A DNA stretch of 64,000 nucleotides, from contig NW_020825364.1 of NCBI RefSeq assembly GCF_003286085.1, positions 310,001 to 374,000 on the forward strand, given 5' to 3'. A model generated the notes under the pieces. That model was not told the origin of the DNA, did not search any database, and saw only the letters and a list, made by a program, of their open reading frames with translations. Positions 10,581 through 23,927 of the stretch are shown piece by piece. Numbering within the stretch: position 1 is the first letter of the stretch; the number at the start of each line of letters is the position of its first letter. Source of the stretch: Drosophila persimilis (Eukaryota; Arthropoda; Insecta; Diptera; Drosophilidae). Made by a program: the position numbers and the translations under genes.

Positions 10581-12840
10581 TTTTGAGATACGCAGTGTGC
10601 CAATTAGCCCGTTTCCGATTGGAATGTTTGCTTGACGACGACTTGGCCTTGTCTTGGTCTGCGTACGGGATGGTGGGGCTGGGGCTGGCGATGGCGATGG
10701 CTATGGCGATGGCGATGTCGCTGTGGTTGTCGCTGTGGTTGTCCTTTCACACAGCGGGGCGACAGCGGGGCGTAATCGTAGTCCCCAACTTGAGTACCGT
10801 TTAGTTGTTGCTTGTGTTGTTGTTGCTGTGCAAGGATAACGGTAATTAACTCGCAGGCTGGCCCGTTGGGGTCGCCTCGCCGCATTGCATGCCTGCCACA
10901 AAATGTCGTTGGGTTATTGGCCGAACCGGGAATAGCGAGGAGAGAGAGAGTCGAGTCGAGTCGAGGCGAGTCGAGTCGAGTGCCGTGCCGTGCCGCGCCG
11001 CGCTTTCCGCGCTTGACACTTTTCAAACTTTTTCTTTTAGTTGTAAAAAAAAAAAAAAAAAATACTACACACACACACGCGCACACACACACACACAGAG
11101 AGAGAGAGAGATACACTTCAGTATGCGCTAATTTTTTTCCTTCTGCTGCATTTGCTTGCCTTTTACACTTTTTGCTGGCTCTGGCTCTGGCTCTGGGTTT
11201 GGGTTTGTGTTTGGGTTCCGCGCGTTGTAAATCTTAGCGCGTTGTTTTTGCTTTTTGCTTTTTGCTTTTGTTGTTTTTAAGAAAATTCTTTCGGCCAAAG
11301 ACGAAGACGTTGGCCAAGACGCAGCGACGACTACGACGACGACGACGACGACAACAGCAAAGTTGTTGTACTGTATTCTGAGTGTGTTTTTTGTTTTTTT
11401 CCTTTTGCTCTCCTCCTTTTTTTGTGCCGGGTCTGGCGCTCCACCGGCACGGCGGCTGCTCTTCCGCAGAAACAAGCTTCCACCAAGCAGGTTGACCAAG
11501 CGGCAGTGGCAGTGGCAGGAGTTCCAGGTGGAGGTGGAGGTGGAGGTGGAGGTGGAAGGTGGTGGCTGGTGGCTGGTGGCTGGTGGCTGGCGGCTGGCGG
11601 CTGGAGTGGTGCACGGGGCGCGGCTGCAGGTTACAATCTGCAATCTGTTTGTGGCATTAAATCAGTGAACCAAGACGCTCAAGCGAGATTTGTTTATGGC
11701 TTGCTCTGCTCTGCTCCTCTGCTCCTCTGCTCCTCCCTTCCCGTTGCTGGATGTCCTCCTCTCTCGCTCTGTCGCTCTCCTGGTTATGCAAATTTGTACT
11801 ACAGCTGTAAGTACAGCTCAATTAACGCGAATATTCTCGGTAAATCTCTGGCGTTTCGGGAACTCCTCGGAATCGAACGGATCGAACGGATCGGATCGGA
11901 TCGGATCGGATCGCCGAGCAACAAAAAAAACCGCTGACCACTGATCGATCGATCGCACGCACACACACACACGAATCACTGGAACACCGTACTATATAGT
12001 CGCATCGATCGTTTAGCCATACCGATATCCATACCGATATCCATATCCAAATCCATATCCACAAGATGCATCTCTCTCTTTCTCTTTCTCTCAATCTACG
12101 GCTATTGTTGTTGTTGTTTTTTGTTCTTTTTGTTGTATTTTAGTTCTTGTTGTTTGTGTTTTTTTTGTTGGTATTAAAAAAAAAAAAACGTTTCGGTCCG
12201 CTTTCGGTTGGCAGCGTCTTCGCGGTGTCAAGTACGAATGTGGCACGCAATGGGAACAGGTTCGTGGATGCCACAGAAATGCCACGGCGGAACGTAATGG
12301 CAACTGGAACACTCATTCGCTCGAGTGGAGTCACTCATTCGACTCACTCGACTCGCTCGACTCACTCGACTCACTCGCTGGCCCCTGGCTCATGTCGTGA
12401 GTGGAGGAGTGGCGGAAGCATTCCGTTTTACGGTTTTTGGAATTGAAATGCCGGGTAAATGTTTCGAGTGAAACTCCAGGGATGGACTCCACTCACTCGG
12501 GCACTCACTCGGGCACTCACTCGGGCACTCACTCGGGAATGTTTCGGAGGCAAGTCGGTCAGGTGTTTAAGCCGCTGCCGCAGTTGCGTCCGCATCTAAT
12601 TGTGAATGATTTATGTGGGTCGTCGTCCCCCCACCAGGCACCAGGCACCCGGCACCGGGCACCAGTGGCCGTGGCACTGCCAGTACCATCAACTCTTTTG
12701 GTCTTTTGGTGTGTGAAAGAAAGTACCATAAGCCGCTGCCGCTGCCGCTGTCGCTGCCGCTACCGATGTTGCAGTTGCAGTTGCCATTGCCATTGCCACA
12801 ATTGAAATGAATATTCATGTTGCCAAAAGAGTGCAGCGGC
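10581..12840. other. Simple-sequence block, no gene seen
   Basis: Dense low-complexity DNA: GGCGAT repeats (10685-10715), GTCGAG and GTGCC repeats (10950-11005), an A19-CA-GA compound tract (11045-11111), CGA triplets (11325-11352), GGAGGT/GGCTGGT runs (11524-11605) and CGGAT pentamers (11880-11912). TTCGACTCAC-type decamers (12330-12380) and GGCACTCACTCG 12-mers (12490-12536) follow. Reading frames across these encode only repeat peptides. No exon or RNA gene recognised. Confidence 0.6.
11045..11111 (+). repeat. Compound A-n / CA-n / GA-n microsatellite
   Basis: About 19 A residues, then a CA/CG tract, then a GA tract in immediate succession. Seen directly. Confidence 0.95.
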
Positions 12841-14763
12841 AGCGGAGAGAGAGAGTTAATGTTGCCATTCGGCTGCCTTTAATCCTTTCAGGTCGTTGGC
12901 TTTAAATTATCAACGGGGGCACAAAGGACACGCCACGTCGCGGCACGGCAAGGAACAACCTGCCACCTGGCGCCTGGTCAACTCCCAGCTGGTGGCGGCT
13001 TGCCCATAACTAAAACCGCCAGCACATTAACGGTTCAGAGGCGCCCGCCCCCCTTGCCCCCCTTGCCCCCCGCACAAATCGTCGGTCAAAGCCGAGGGGT
13101 CAGACAGGTCTGCTGCTGTCCGACAGATTGGAATGGGAGTGCTGTGGCACAGACCTCCCCCAGAGTGCACCTGTTTTACGAGTGTTGTGCGGCAGAAGTT
13201 GTGCCAACTTCATGGAATATACATTTAGAATCATCTCTCCGTAGAGTCCATAAGGTCAAAGAGAAAGCCTTTTCAAGAGGGGAGGGGGTAGGAGGCAGGA
13301 GACAGGGTGCTCCTCTATTAATAACTTAAATAGGAACAAAGTGCCGCAGAGCAGAGCAGAGAGAGCGAGAGAGAGAGCGAGAGAGAGACCTTTTCACTTT
13401 GCTCCCAACTTTTATTCAAAATTAAAAGTTTAGATTCGAAAGCCTTCCCTCGCTCCACCGCTGTCCCGCTCCACCGCTCCCTGGGCATTCCTTATCCTTA
13501 ATGCCTTTCGACTGGCAACTAATTCAAGACGTGGCTTGTCGCAGAACACTCACTCACCCCCGGCCCCCGGCCCCCGGCCCTCGGTGCTAGACAAGTTCGA
13601 TGCCATGGATGGGCATCGCAGATGAAGAAGGAGGAGCTCCTTCTGACAAGACATCGCGGACGTTGTCGCTGATGCAATGCCCGCCAGAGAGCCTTTCGAA
13701 TGATTTATGAGAAATGCGCCAAAGCTGTTCGTTCGTTTGTTCCGACGGACGGTGGGGCGATGGGGCCATGGAGATGGGGATGCTGTCTGTGAAGGAAGAC
13801 TCTCCGTCGACGACGACGAAGGCAGAGCGCCAAGCCAAGACAAACAATTGACATTTGATGGATGCGTAACTCGTGCATTCAAATGCGACTTGCACTTGCC
13901 GCTGCAGTTGGCGTTGCAAGATGGAGCCACAGACACGGGCCCACATTTATTTGACAGGCCATCGATGGGTGCCCTGTTCCTAGCCCTGAAGAGAGAGCCC
14001 ATGGTCTCGGGCGTCGGCTAATTGTTATTGATAATCGCGCTGCCATGCCCTGTTATGTCTCTGTTTTGATGCAGGGCCCCAGCCCAGCCATCGATTAATT
14101 AGTCAATTAACGAACATGATTTTGTGGAGCAGCGGCAGCGGCAGCGGCAGAACTCCCCGACTTCCTCGATGCGGGACAGGCGCATCCAATTGCAATTGCA
14201 GTTGCAGTTGCAGCAGCGGCAGTGGCAGTGGCAGCGGCAGCAAAGAGGTCTCCTCCTGGGCCGCTAATCAGATCCCGGTGCCAGCTTCCACACGAAGACC
14301 TTTACCTTTAACTTGAATTATGTTTTGGCATACTCATTGTCTGCAGGCTGGTTCCCCCCCCGTTCTGCATTCCCCTTTCCCCCTGGAAAATCACGGCTCC
14401 ATCCTGCGCCTATCCTCCTCCTAACTGCAAACAAACTTCTCTATTATTGATTTATACCTTTCAACGATTCTCTGTATTTATCATGAGTGCAAGCCACATT
14501 TATCATTAATAATGCCGCGCCAGCCTTGCCAGCGTTAGCAGCCGCAGCGGCAGTGGTAGTGGCAGCAGCCGCACAGCCATCAGCGGAGCAGAGCAGAGCG
14601 GAGCGGAGCGAAGCGGCAGCCCCAGACGCAAAGTGGTAGCCCAAACGAGCATCAGCGGCAGCGGCAGCCCCGAGCATCCGCATCTAGGCAGCTGCCAGAC
14701 TCTGGGCAGACACAGTGGGTGTGAGGCCTGGAAAGGAGGAACATTTCAAATCGCATTCCAAGT
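12841..14763. other. Non-coding, no supported gene
   Basis: Mixed-complexity DNA. 13550-14030 is open on both strands (150 codons minus, 104 plus), but neither product has a domain, a signal peptide or consistent codon choice, so I do not call a gene. GAGA tracts lie near 13360-13388. GGCAGC/AGTTGC repeats lie near 14128-14240. GGAGCG pentamer/hexamer runs are near 14580-14615. Confidence 0.5.
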
Positions 14764-15080
14764 AGACTCGGAGTAAATTTAGATCACATTACACTAGGAG
14801 TGAGTTCGGACTAATTTCGGAGTAGCTTTAAATTGAATTCAGTGTCTTCGGACTAAATTCGGACTAAATTCGGACTAAATTCGGACTAAATTCGGACTAA
14901 ATTCGGAATAAATTCGGACTAAACTCGGACTAGATTCGAACTAAACTCGGACTAAACTCGGACTAGATTCGGACTATATTCGGACTAAATTCGGAGTAAC
15001 TTTCGATTAAATCCGGTGTCTTTGGCAGCAAACGGAGTTCCTTCGGAATTTTTCGGACTAAATTCGGTGTGAAACTCCAC
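14764..15080 (+). repeat. 11-bp satellite-like array (AATTCGGACTA)
   Basis: A tandem array with an 11-bp period; the core at about 14847-15000 has roughly 14 near-identical units (TTCGGACTAAA, with GAGTAA variants), and decayed units lie on both sides. The same unit appears again at 18986-19125. Seen directly; the family name is unknown to me. Confidence 0.9.
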
Positions 15081-18000
15081 TTTTCGGAATATAGGAGTCT
15101 TAAATAGATTCTATGGTACTTTCGGAGTACTTTTTGTGGCTCGAAAGTTACAGCTCAGATTCGCACATAAAATTAGAATCCAGCGACGACGTCGGCAGAG
15201 TTTATTTTCGGAATAAGAATGCAATTCTTTCGCCAGCTAATTGCCCATTGAGGAATAGATGTTTTCTGTAAAGGGCCTTAATGCCTCTATCAATTACTCA
15301 TTGTAATGGTACCACTGTGCCATCATCAGCGTCATCGCCGGCACCCAGGCACCCCCGTCGAGCTGCTGGCTGGAGGAGTTGTGTGTGCTGGCTCTGGGGT
15401 CTCCTTGGGTCTTGGGCCTTGGATCTCGGGTCTCAAGTCTGTCTGGGCAGCAGAGAGCTAGGATCTTTCTGGAACTGAAGCTGTGGCTAAAGCTGAAGCT
15501 GAAGCTGAAGCCGAAGCTGAATCTGCTGCTTCATCTGCGATCGTTTTCCGTACATCATTTCTATGCTGTATTTATTGCCCGGTCGCAATGATCATCGCGT
15601 TCTCTGGGCCTCCATTTCCGTTTCTCCGTTTGCTGCCTGCTGCCTGGTGCTGCCTGCTGCCTGGTGCTGCCTGCTGCCTGATGCTGCTTTCTGCACACAA
15701 AAGTTCAGGCAGCGAGGGCTACGCTACGGCCGGGAATGATGGCGACGACGAACGACGAACGACGGCGGCAAAATCCATTTTGGGAAGGTGATCTGTGGGA
15801 TTGTGCTAATGTCAAATCAAGCTGTGCCCCCTTGTTATTTAGCGAGGGCCCAAAAGGAAGAAGCTGCTGTCCGAAAGAGAACCGAGAAGCGATAGTCGGG
15901 AGTCGGGAGAACCGAGAGCCGTGTGGCAAGAACCTCGGAACCGCCAACTGGCAGACGGCAGACGGCAACCGGCAACCGCCAGCAACTAAACTCCATGTTG
16001 ATTTTATTGTAAATTGCATTAAAAGATTGCATATAAAGAATTTTATTTATCACCTTCGGGTTGTTAGGGAAAACGCTGTTGGAGACAAAAGTTCTCCTTG
16101 TTGTTGCTGTTGCACCGCATTGTTGCAGCGGTGGCAGTGGTGGCAGTGGTTGCAGCACTCAGTGGGTTGTTTGTTGTAGTTTGTCTGGCATTATTTTTAG
16201 AGGCAAAGCCTCTGAGATGTGGAGTGCTCAAGGTCTTTCGATCTTAGCCCCCATTCGGAGGTGTCGCGCTAGTTTAGAGAGGACTTTTTTTGTGTGGCAG
16301 TTGCTGTTGTTGTTGCTGTTGCTGTTGCTGTTGGCTGGTGTTGCCGTTGCCGCTGCTCTTGCCGCTGATCTTTGCCAAATTTGTAAATGTTCTTTTAATG
16401 GAATTTGCACACTTGCTCTCGGGGTCTCTGGCTTTAGTTTTGTAAGGGATTTGTTTCTCTTCTTGGGACTCTGTTCTGTTCTGTTTTTCTGTGGTGCTGC
16501 GACATTTACGTGGCATTGCTCTGAGTGCACAGATTTAGTAGTTGAACGCTTCGTCGATGTCGATACATGGCCTGGGGGCTTGTCAATAAAAACCAGGAAA
16601 GACATTCTCCAAAGGAGACCTCTCCAAGTCCAGGTGGTGCCGGTCGGTGCCGGTCGGTGGGGGTGGGGGGGATCGATTTCAGCAAATGGCAGCGATAAAT
16701 GTCAGATGCTGATCCAGAATCACCATTAGCCATGCCTCATGTTTACGCAGCGAAATCCAATCTGTATCTCAATACCCAGTGAATCACATACTCAGACTCG
16801 CACTCACACTCGCACTCGCACTCATATTCATAGTCATATTCAAACCGGGCATCGCTCGGATAAGTAGTTGGGTCAGCAGTTCGGGATCTCCCGCCACAGA
16901 AAATGCCTTTTGAGAAAGCGAATTTGCAGACAAATAAATCAAGCCACCTATTTTCGAAAAAGAGTGTCCATTGTGTCCTGGGATCTGTGTGGTGGTGCCG
17001 ACGCAATCGTCTCTGATACCTAAAAATGGCAAAGAGCCGTGAGACGGGAGCCGAGAGACGGGAGACGGGAGACGGGAGCCGGGAGACGGGAGCCTGCTCC
17101 AGGTTCAGATTGAGAGAGGATTGTTGGATTGCTGCCGTTGCTGCTGCCGCTGCTGCTGCTGCTCGATCGTTGGATCGTTGCTGCTGTTGTACAATGCAAT
17201 TGTTAACAAGCAAAGTTATGCGAGGCGAGCCAAAAGACGAAGATGCCCCTGCCCGTGCCCCTGCCTCTGCCCCGACCCCAACACCGACCCCGACCCCGAC
17301 ACCGATGCTCGAGGAACACGAGGAGGAGCAACATCAAAGGGCACAGGCCCCAAAACCCTATATAGAGGGATGTTTGCAGGAACCAGCGAGCGCCCAGGGG
17401 CGAAGGCACTCAAGTGGTGGGGGCCTTAAATCTTTAGCCATGCCCAAAACATGACAAAGGATGTGTGCCCTCCCGCCTGCCGCCTGCCGCCTGCCGCCTC
17501 CCAGCCTCCCAGCCTCGCCGTGCAAGAGTGTCCCTCTATGCAGGAGTGTACGAGTATCTGTGTGAAACGGAGGCGATTTGGCCAAGGCCTGGACTGGACT
17601 GGCCCGGCCAAGGCCTGGACTGGCCTGCACTGGACTGGACGCCTGGACGTGTAGCGGAAGGTGTTTAACAAACAGCCCAAAACAAACAATTGTAAAACAG
17701 CAACAGAGCAACAGAGCAACATCGAACATCGGGGCATCAGGGCGTGGCTGGCGTTGCACGCCCCCTCTCTCTCTCTCTCTCGCTCTCGCTCTGCGGCCAA
17801 AGGGTCGCAGCGGCTGCGGCAGCGGCAGCATTTTATCAGCGATAAAAGATCTGGGCCCAGAGACAAGGCACAAATAACCCACAAAAATAAATACGAGGCG
17901 CATTTTTATGCGGAAACACAAATTGAAATTCAATGCGAGGCAAAAGTTTTGCGGCTCTTCTGGCTTTTAAATTGCCTTTTGCAAATAAATAAAAAATTGC

Positions 18001-18985
18001 CAGCCATTCAGGCAGCCATCCAGCGAGCGTGTGAGAAACCAGAGACCGATGAAGCGAGCGGCAAAGAGGCGCTTTCAAAAACTACACATAACTGCCACCC
18101 CCCCTCCACCTCTCCACCCCTCCACCATCCACGCGGGGCACGCCCCTTTGCGCCAGGACCCAAAAATATATTTTATTCTTACACTCGCTTGCATATACAT
18201 ATATACATATTTCCCTCAATTTTGTTGAACAGGAACAGAGCTTCGGTGATAATTCGCTGGTCAGTCATGGATGGGCGATGGGGGGGATGGGGGGATGGGG
18301 GATTGGGGATTGGGATGGAGGATGGAGTGTCCGCTCGGGGCGTGTTTGTGATTGCAGCTTGTTAACAAGTGTTGGCAGTTTAATTGACTCCGAAACCAAC
18401 TGCAAAACAGAGTGAGAGTGAGTCAGAGAGAGCCGGCCAAAAAGGGACTCTTAACCATGGCCACATCCTGCTGGTGCTGCTGCTGCTGCTGCTGCTGCTG
18501 CTTCTGCAGAACAAATGGCAATCAGCTGTCAGCGGCTGCCTCAAAGTGTCCTACTTAGGCACACGCATGTCTCCTCAGTCCTCAGTCCTCAGTCCACAGT
18601 CCTCAGTCCTGTCTCCTGTTTCCACACACAGTACTGTGTGTCCCACTTCCTGCTGCCGTGTACGTGGACGTGTGTACGCAGGGGCGTTAATTTCACCCAA
18701 TCGTAGACAACTGTGAATTTGTGACGTCACACCCAGTGGGGGCTAATCACACGGATCACTGGAGAGCATCGTATTCGTAGCACACGAAATGAATGGATCC
18801 ACGCAGAGCTGTCGATTAATTGCGGCATAGAGGTATTTTCATTGGGGCAACGCCAGCCTCTCAGAAACAGTGGCGTAGACGGAAGGGGGTCGGTATGATC
18901 GAGCCACTTAAGACTGCAGACTGCTTTCGGGCTGGAATTTACCCTATTTCTAGGCCTATAATGTGTAAATTATTTAAATATTTTT
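15081..18985. other. Non-coding, triplet-repeat-rich
   Basis: No gene supported. Contains GCTGAA/GCTAAA hexamers (15480-15520), a CTGCCTGCTGC motif repeated three times (15630-15680), GTTGCT repeats (16300-16330), GAGACGG heptamers (17035-17095), GCTGCC/GCTGCT (17130-17160) and GGCCTGGACTGGACT repeats (17585-17640). CTG triplets lie at 18470-18500 and CAGTCCT heptamers at 18575-18610. Open frames here are leucine, serine or glutamine runs from these repeats. Confidence 0.55.
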
Positions 18986-19125
18986 AGTTTCGAGTATTTT
19001 CGGAGTAATTTCGGAGTGATTTCGGAGTAATTTCGGAGTAAATTTCTTAGTATTAGCTTCTATCAGATGCCTAAACCGAAAATATCAATTCGGACTAAAT
19101 TCCTAGCAATTTCGGAGTAAATTCT
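18986..19125 (+). repeat. Second array of the 11-bp TTCGGAGTAAT repeat
   Basis: Units of TTTCGGAGTAA spaced 11 bp (near 18998-19040), followed by decayed copies (near 19088-19122). The unit differs mainly by GAGTAA versus GACTAA from the array at 14764-15080, indicating common origin. Confidence 0.85.
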
Positions 19126-19619
19126 GAGACAATCTTGCGTCTATTTTGAGGAATACCCAAGTACAGAGACTCGCTGGAGTCATCGCTGGAGCGTGTGGAA
19201 ACCCCTCCTGCCTACACCCTTGGGCCCCTAATCGAGAGCTGGTGCAGGAAATTGCCAATACAGACGGGCGGACAGACCCCATAAACCAGAACAGAGCCAG
19301 AGCCAGGCCGGTCCGGACCAGGCCAGAACCTGAACTAACTGTGTTATAAATGATCTTATTAGCTTTTTTGAAACAAGACATTCTAGAGATCATTATTCAA
19401 CGGCAGCAACGGCCCGGCCTGGCCTGCTCTGGCCTGCTCTGGCCCGGACCAGAACAGAACGGAGATTCAGCAGAGCAGCGGCACGCAAGCCGTCTCCAGA
19501 GGGGACCAAGGGGATGGAGAAGGAGAAGGAGGGTTGAGCGCCCGGCGAGCGGTTTGCGTGAGCCGGCAGCAATTAATCATCGCACGCCTAACGCAAGCAA
19601 GTGGCAAGAGGAGCAGCAG

Positions 19620-19651
<32 letters not shown>

Positions 19652-21427
19652 CTGGCTGTGGCTGTGGCAACAGCAGGAGATGCATATTTGAAAATCTGCA
19701 AATCATAAAGCGGATGGATGAACGAAGCGATCGATCTTGGCACAGGTACACACACAGGTACGTCCCCGTCGAGAGAGCCGCTGCTTCGGTTGCTTAGTCA
19801 CACAGCCTTGGCCAGCCGAAAAACGCCCCCAGTCAGAGAGGCAGGGAGAGAGAGAGAGAGATGCGCCACAGAATGAGGCTGGAGCTGGAGCTGAACCTAA
19901 GCTTGGAGCTTGTTCGATTTCGCTCCGATCGCTGATTGCATTCCATGATACGAGTATCCGATCCGACCTGCTCCTGGACTGAATCTGAATCTGGGCCTGG
20001 GAACACTGCGTTTGTACGTGACACTCATTGGCTGCCACTGCCACTGCCACTGCCATTGCCACTGCCACTGCCAGTACGACTGCTGCAATCCTGGCTCTCT
20101 AACCATCTCCTCCTGCTCCTCGTGCGCCTCATGCTCCTCGAGGAGCTCCTCTGCGTTCCCTTAATAATTAATTAATGTAATTGGCCTGTCGTTGTTGCTG
20201 CCGATAATGATCTCATCAAGATGTGTGTTTGCAGATTTCGAATTCAATTTTGAATTGCACTCGGGGGCTGCCGCTTCAGCCGCTTCAGCCGCTGCTGCCG
20301 CTTAATGAAATGCCGATTTTTAGGCCTTTGTCTGCCCCGATTTCAGGCGGTGATTTGTGTTCCTTTCTTGTTCCGTCTCTCTCTCTCTCTCTCTCTCTCG
20401 CTCTCTCTCTGCGGGTAATTTGAATTCCCTGATCGGATCCTCGGGGAAGATCGATCGGGGGAGAGCAGCCCCTGCTGGAGCGGAGATCTTTTCGGACACC
20501 TGACAATGTCTTAAACTGCGCGCTCAACGGCTCTAATAAAGTAACCGCAAATCGGATCTCTGATCGGGCCTACCCCCACACCGCCCCACACCGCACCGCA
20601 CCGCACCACATCGCCCCACACATCAATATGTTGCCAATCGAATCGACAATCGGGAGAATGGACACCACATTCCTGGCCATAATTTGTGATTTTTGGGCCG
20701 GCCTACGGGGCTTAAGGGGCAGCAAGCGACTTCTGTCACCCCGAGAGCAATCAAATGTCAGTAGGCGAGGTCATAATGCCGCCGCCTTGGTCATAACTAT
20801 AAATTTCACGCATTGCATAAAGACAATGGGTCCCCCGCCCTCCCCGCCCCCCTGCCACCCTTCGCAGAGTCTCGGCACAAAATAATTGAATTGAATTTCT
20901 GTGATGGAGGAGTGCGAGCAGCCACCCAAGCCCCCAAGCCCCCAAATCCAAAATCCAAACTCCAAAAGGCAAATCTCGGCGGCACGCGGAATTCTCTGTC
21001 GAATGTAAGGAGGTGGGCCTGGGCCTGGACCTGGACCTGGACCTGGGGTGGACCTGGGCCTGGGCCTAGGCCTGGGCCGAAGCGAATGTTGAACGGTGCG
21101 TGGTCGCCGCGTGGCCAAATATAGAAACACAACTGCTGCGTGGCCCCCGGAATAGACAATAGACAATACTGCGCCGAGCGTACGCACAATTCTCAGGCCA
21201 TGGCGATGGCTTGGACTCTGGCTCGAACTTGGGGTCTTAGCCAAAACGGGTCAATAAATGGGAGAGTCGCAGTCTGAAAATGCTGCATACTCTATCTTTT
21301 GGAGCGATGCCTGGCATATTCCAGCTATTGGGGAGGTCTATGGACACTATTTTGGCCTGCCTTGTACTCCAATGTCCCCCATGGAATAGATGGAAAGCGG
21401 ACCTCAAATAATGAATGAATGATAGCT
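19126..21427. other. Non-coding, simple-sequence-rich
   Basis: Holds GGCCTGCTCT repeats (19420-19445), CAG triplets (19625-19650), GCCACT hexamers (20035-20070), a CT tract (20378-20410), CACCG pentamers (20580-20605) and GGGCCT/GGACCT hexamers (21015-21080). No exon, RNA gene or transposon end recognised. Confidence 0.55.
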
Positions 21428-21702
21428 ATAGCCCCTGATCCATCTCTTTTATCTGCCCTACTGAAGCTGCCATCGATTATTTGATCGATTATTAATCGAT
21501 TATTATATTAGTTCTTGAATATATCCCCTGTTCCATCTCTTTTGTTTGAGGTAATCACCCAGGAAGCTGTGCCATCGATTACACTATCGATTATTAATCG
21601 ATTAATGTACTTTTTATGGAATATAGCCCCTAATCTGTCTCCGTTCTCTGCTCTTTTCCAGCTGTGATCACTTCTGAAGGTACCTCTGCCATCGATTGCC
21701 AG
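21428..21702 (+). repeat. Three diverged tandem units carrying ATCGATTA sites
   Basis: Three units begin with TATAGCCCCTGATCC-like sequence (CCCCT anchors at 21432, 21525 and 21627; spacing 93 and 102 bp), followed by a CT-rich stretch and then ATCGATT sites. Units 1 and 2 each contain the odd palindrome ATCGATTATTAATCGAT (near 21484-21500 and 21586-21602); unit 3 keeps a single ATCGATT at 21691. The palindrome resembles sites bound by Cut/Onecut homeodomains or the DREF/BEAF-32 CGATA class, which is inference. No reading frame is conserved across units. Confidence 0.8.
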
Positions 21703-23894
21703 AGTAAGTACATTCCCGACAGAAGAACCAAAGATGTTCCCGAGAAGAGCATCCCACATTCGTTGCTGGGCCTTTTCCCTGGATGTTTCCTTATGTTTCT
21801 CCCCGGTGTCTCTTCGTGTTTCTCCACAAACTTTGACTTGGGGCCCGGGGCGCACAAAATGGGCCATGCAACTGTCTGGGGTCCCAAAATGCTCTTACGG
21901 TTAAAAGCCTTTTGTGGTGTGGACGCTGCTGCTGCTGCTGGCAGGAGGAGGAAGCGATGGAAGCGATGGAGCAGAAGCAGAAGCAGCAGATAGTCGGAGA
22001 GGCGATATGGATGGCCAAAAGTCGTTTGGGTCTCGCTCTGGGTCCCGGTCTGGGTCTGGGTCTGGGGTTCGGAGGGGCATTAGATTTCGAGCAATACCGG
22101 GAAGCAGCAGCAGCCACAGCCACAGCCTCAGCCTCAGCGTAGCGTAGCGTATCATCGCTCATGAATATATTACACAAATGCTATTTAATGCCATGTATTC
22201 GTATTTAAAGACAATTCATAGTTAAACAACAAAAAAATACGAGTAGTAACAACAGCCATCCGGCTGTGGCTCTGCGGCTCGGCGGCTCTGCGGCTCAGTG
22301 GCTCTGTGGCATTCCAAAGCCAATAGCAATCAGCAATTGCATCGATATCGAACTCTCGGGGTTCAATGTTTTCCTATCCATAATAATTCTTTCAATGGTC
22401 TGCAGTCCGATTCCGATTCCGAGTGCAAGTCCGAGTCCGAGTCCCAGGGCCTCAGATCGGAGTCGGAGTCGGAGTCGGAGTCGGGAGGGTCTCCTTCTTA
22501 GTACCCGCCGCATTTCCTTTGTGCAGATTGCACATTTATGCATTTTCAATGAACAATTTTTATGCAAAAAGTGAACAAGTTGCACAATTTACCATGTAAA
22601 CTGCAACTGCAACTGCAACTGCTGCTGCAGGATGAGGATGTAGCAATTGTTGCTCTATAAAAGTGGCCTCCACTCCGCCGCAGCCGCCGCCACCACCGCC
22701 GCCGCCGCCGTGGCCGTGGCCTCCTCTCAGGCCGCCTTGTGGTGGTTGTCAGTGGGGATTAATCTGAGGCACAAGACCTTGCCTCGTTTGAGGCCTCAGG
22801 TGCACCGCAACAACAGCAACAGCAAAAAGCACAGACTCCAACTTCAGCTGCGATTTCGATTCCAGTTCCTGGCCCTGTGCTCTTGGGGCTGGGCCTGGGC
22901 CTGGGCCTGGGCCCGAGAGGACGATGGGCTCTGGCCTCAGACTTCGAGTTCGCCCTCGACTGAAACTGAAACTGAGGGCCCGGGAACGGGACCGGGACCG
23001 GGAACGCACTTCATTTGAATTTCATAATTTCTTTGTTAGCTCCAATTTATGGTCACGGTTTGCTGGGCAATTTATGGTCATAAGCATCGAGAGCGTTTAC
23101 TGAAAAACTGAAAACTGAAAGCTGAAAGCCACAACAAAATTGTGGCTGTGTGGCTGTGGGGCTGTGGGGCCGTGGGGCCGTGTGGCGGCTCCTCCAGACT
23201 CCAATCTACAGTCTGCAGGCAGGGGGGACTGCAGCGCGTCTCTCGAAAAACTGTTGGCGACAAAAAAAAAACAAAAGGTTTTACTAAATTGACGATAACG
23301 ATTGAAAAATGCATACCGAATGCCCACATACATGCCATACCATGCGATGCATTGATTTCCCCCCTACTCGATTGGATCCAAAAATTATAATAAATATCAA
23401 ATGAAAGCGAACCAAAAGGGTGGAGAGTGGAGAGTGCAGAGTGGAGGAAGCGGCAGATATGGTACTTAAGCGATCGACCTCTCTCCACTTAATTTGTTTG
23501 CTGAGTTACTGCCGATCCGATCATGAAGGTGGGCCTGGTCAGGGGCCTGGGCCTGGGCATGGGCCCCACATTCATGGGATGATTGAGACGTTTACGAGTG
23601 GTAGGAAGTTCCACTAATGGAGTTATCACGCTCACAGAAAATCGATTTAGACTATCGGACTACCCAGAGAAAGGATAACCCCTGGAAGAACTTTCACCCA
23701 AGTCTGTTTGGATCTCGAAAGCCTCTGGCAAGAGAGGAAAGCTGCTGCTGCTGCTGCCGCTGCTGGAGGAATGATCTCCATAAATAACACACACCTTTTC
23801 GGTATTCACCTGGCGCCCATTTGAATGTCTGCTGCTTGGGGATCTAAGTGGAACAACCATTTAACTGTCTGCGGGAGACAACGATTATGGCAGA

Positions 23895-23927
<33 letters not shown>

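Noticed and set aside
13550..14002. 150-codon minus-strand frame
   Set aside because: The opposite strand is also open for 104 codons, neither shows a motif, and the ends are simple repeats.
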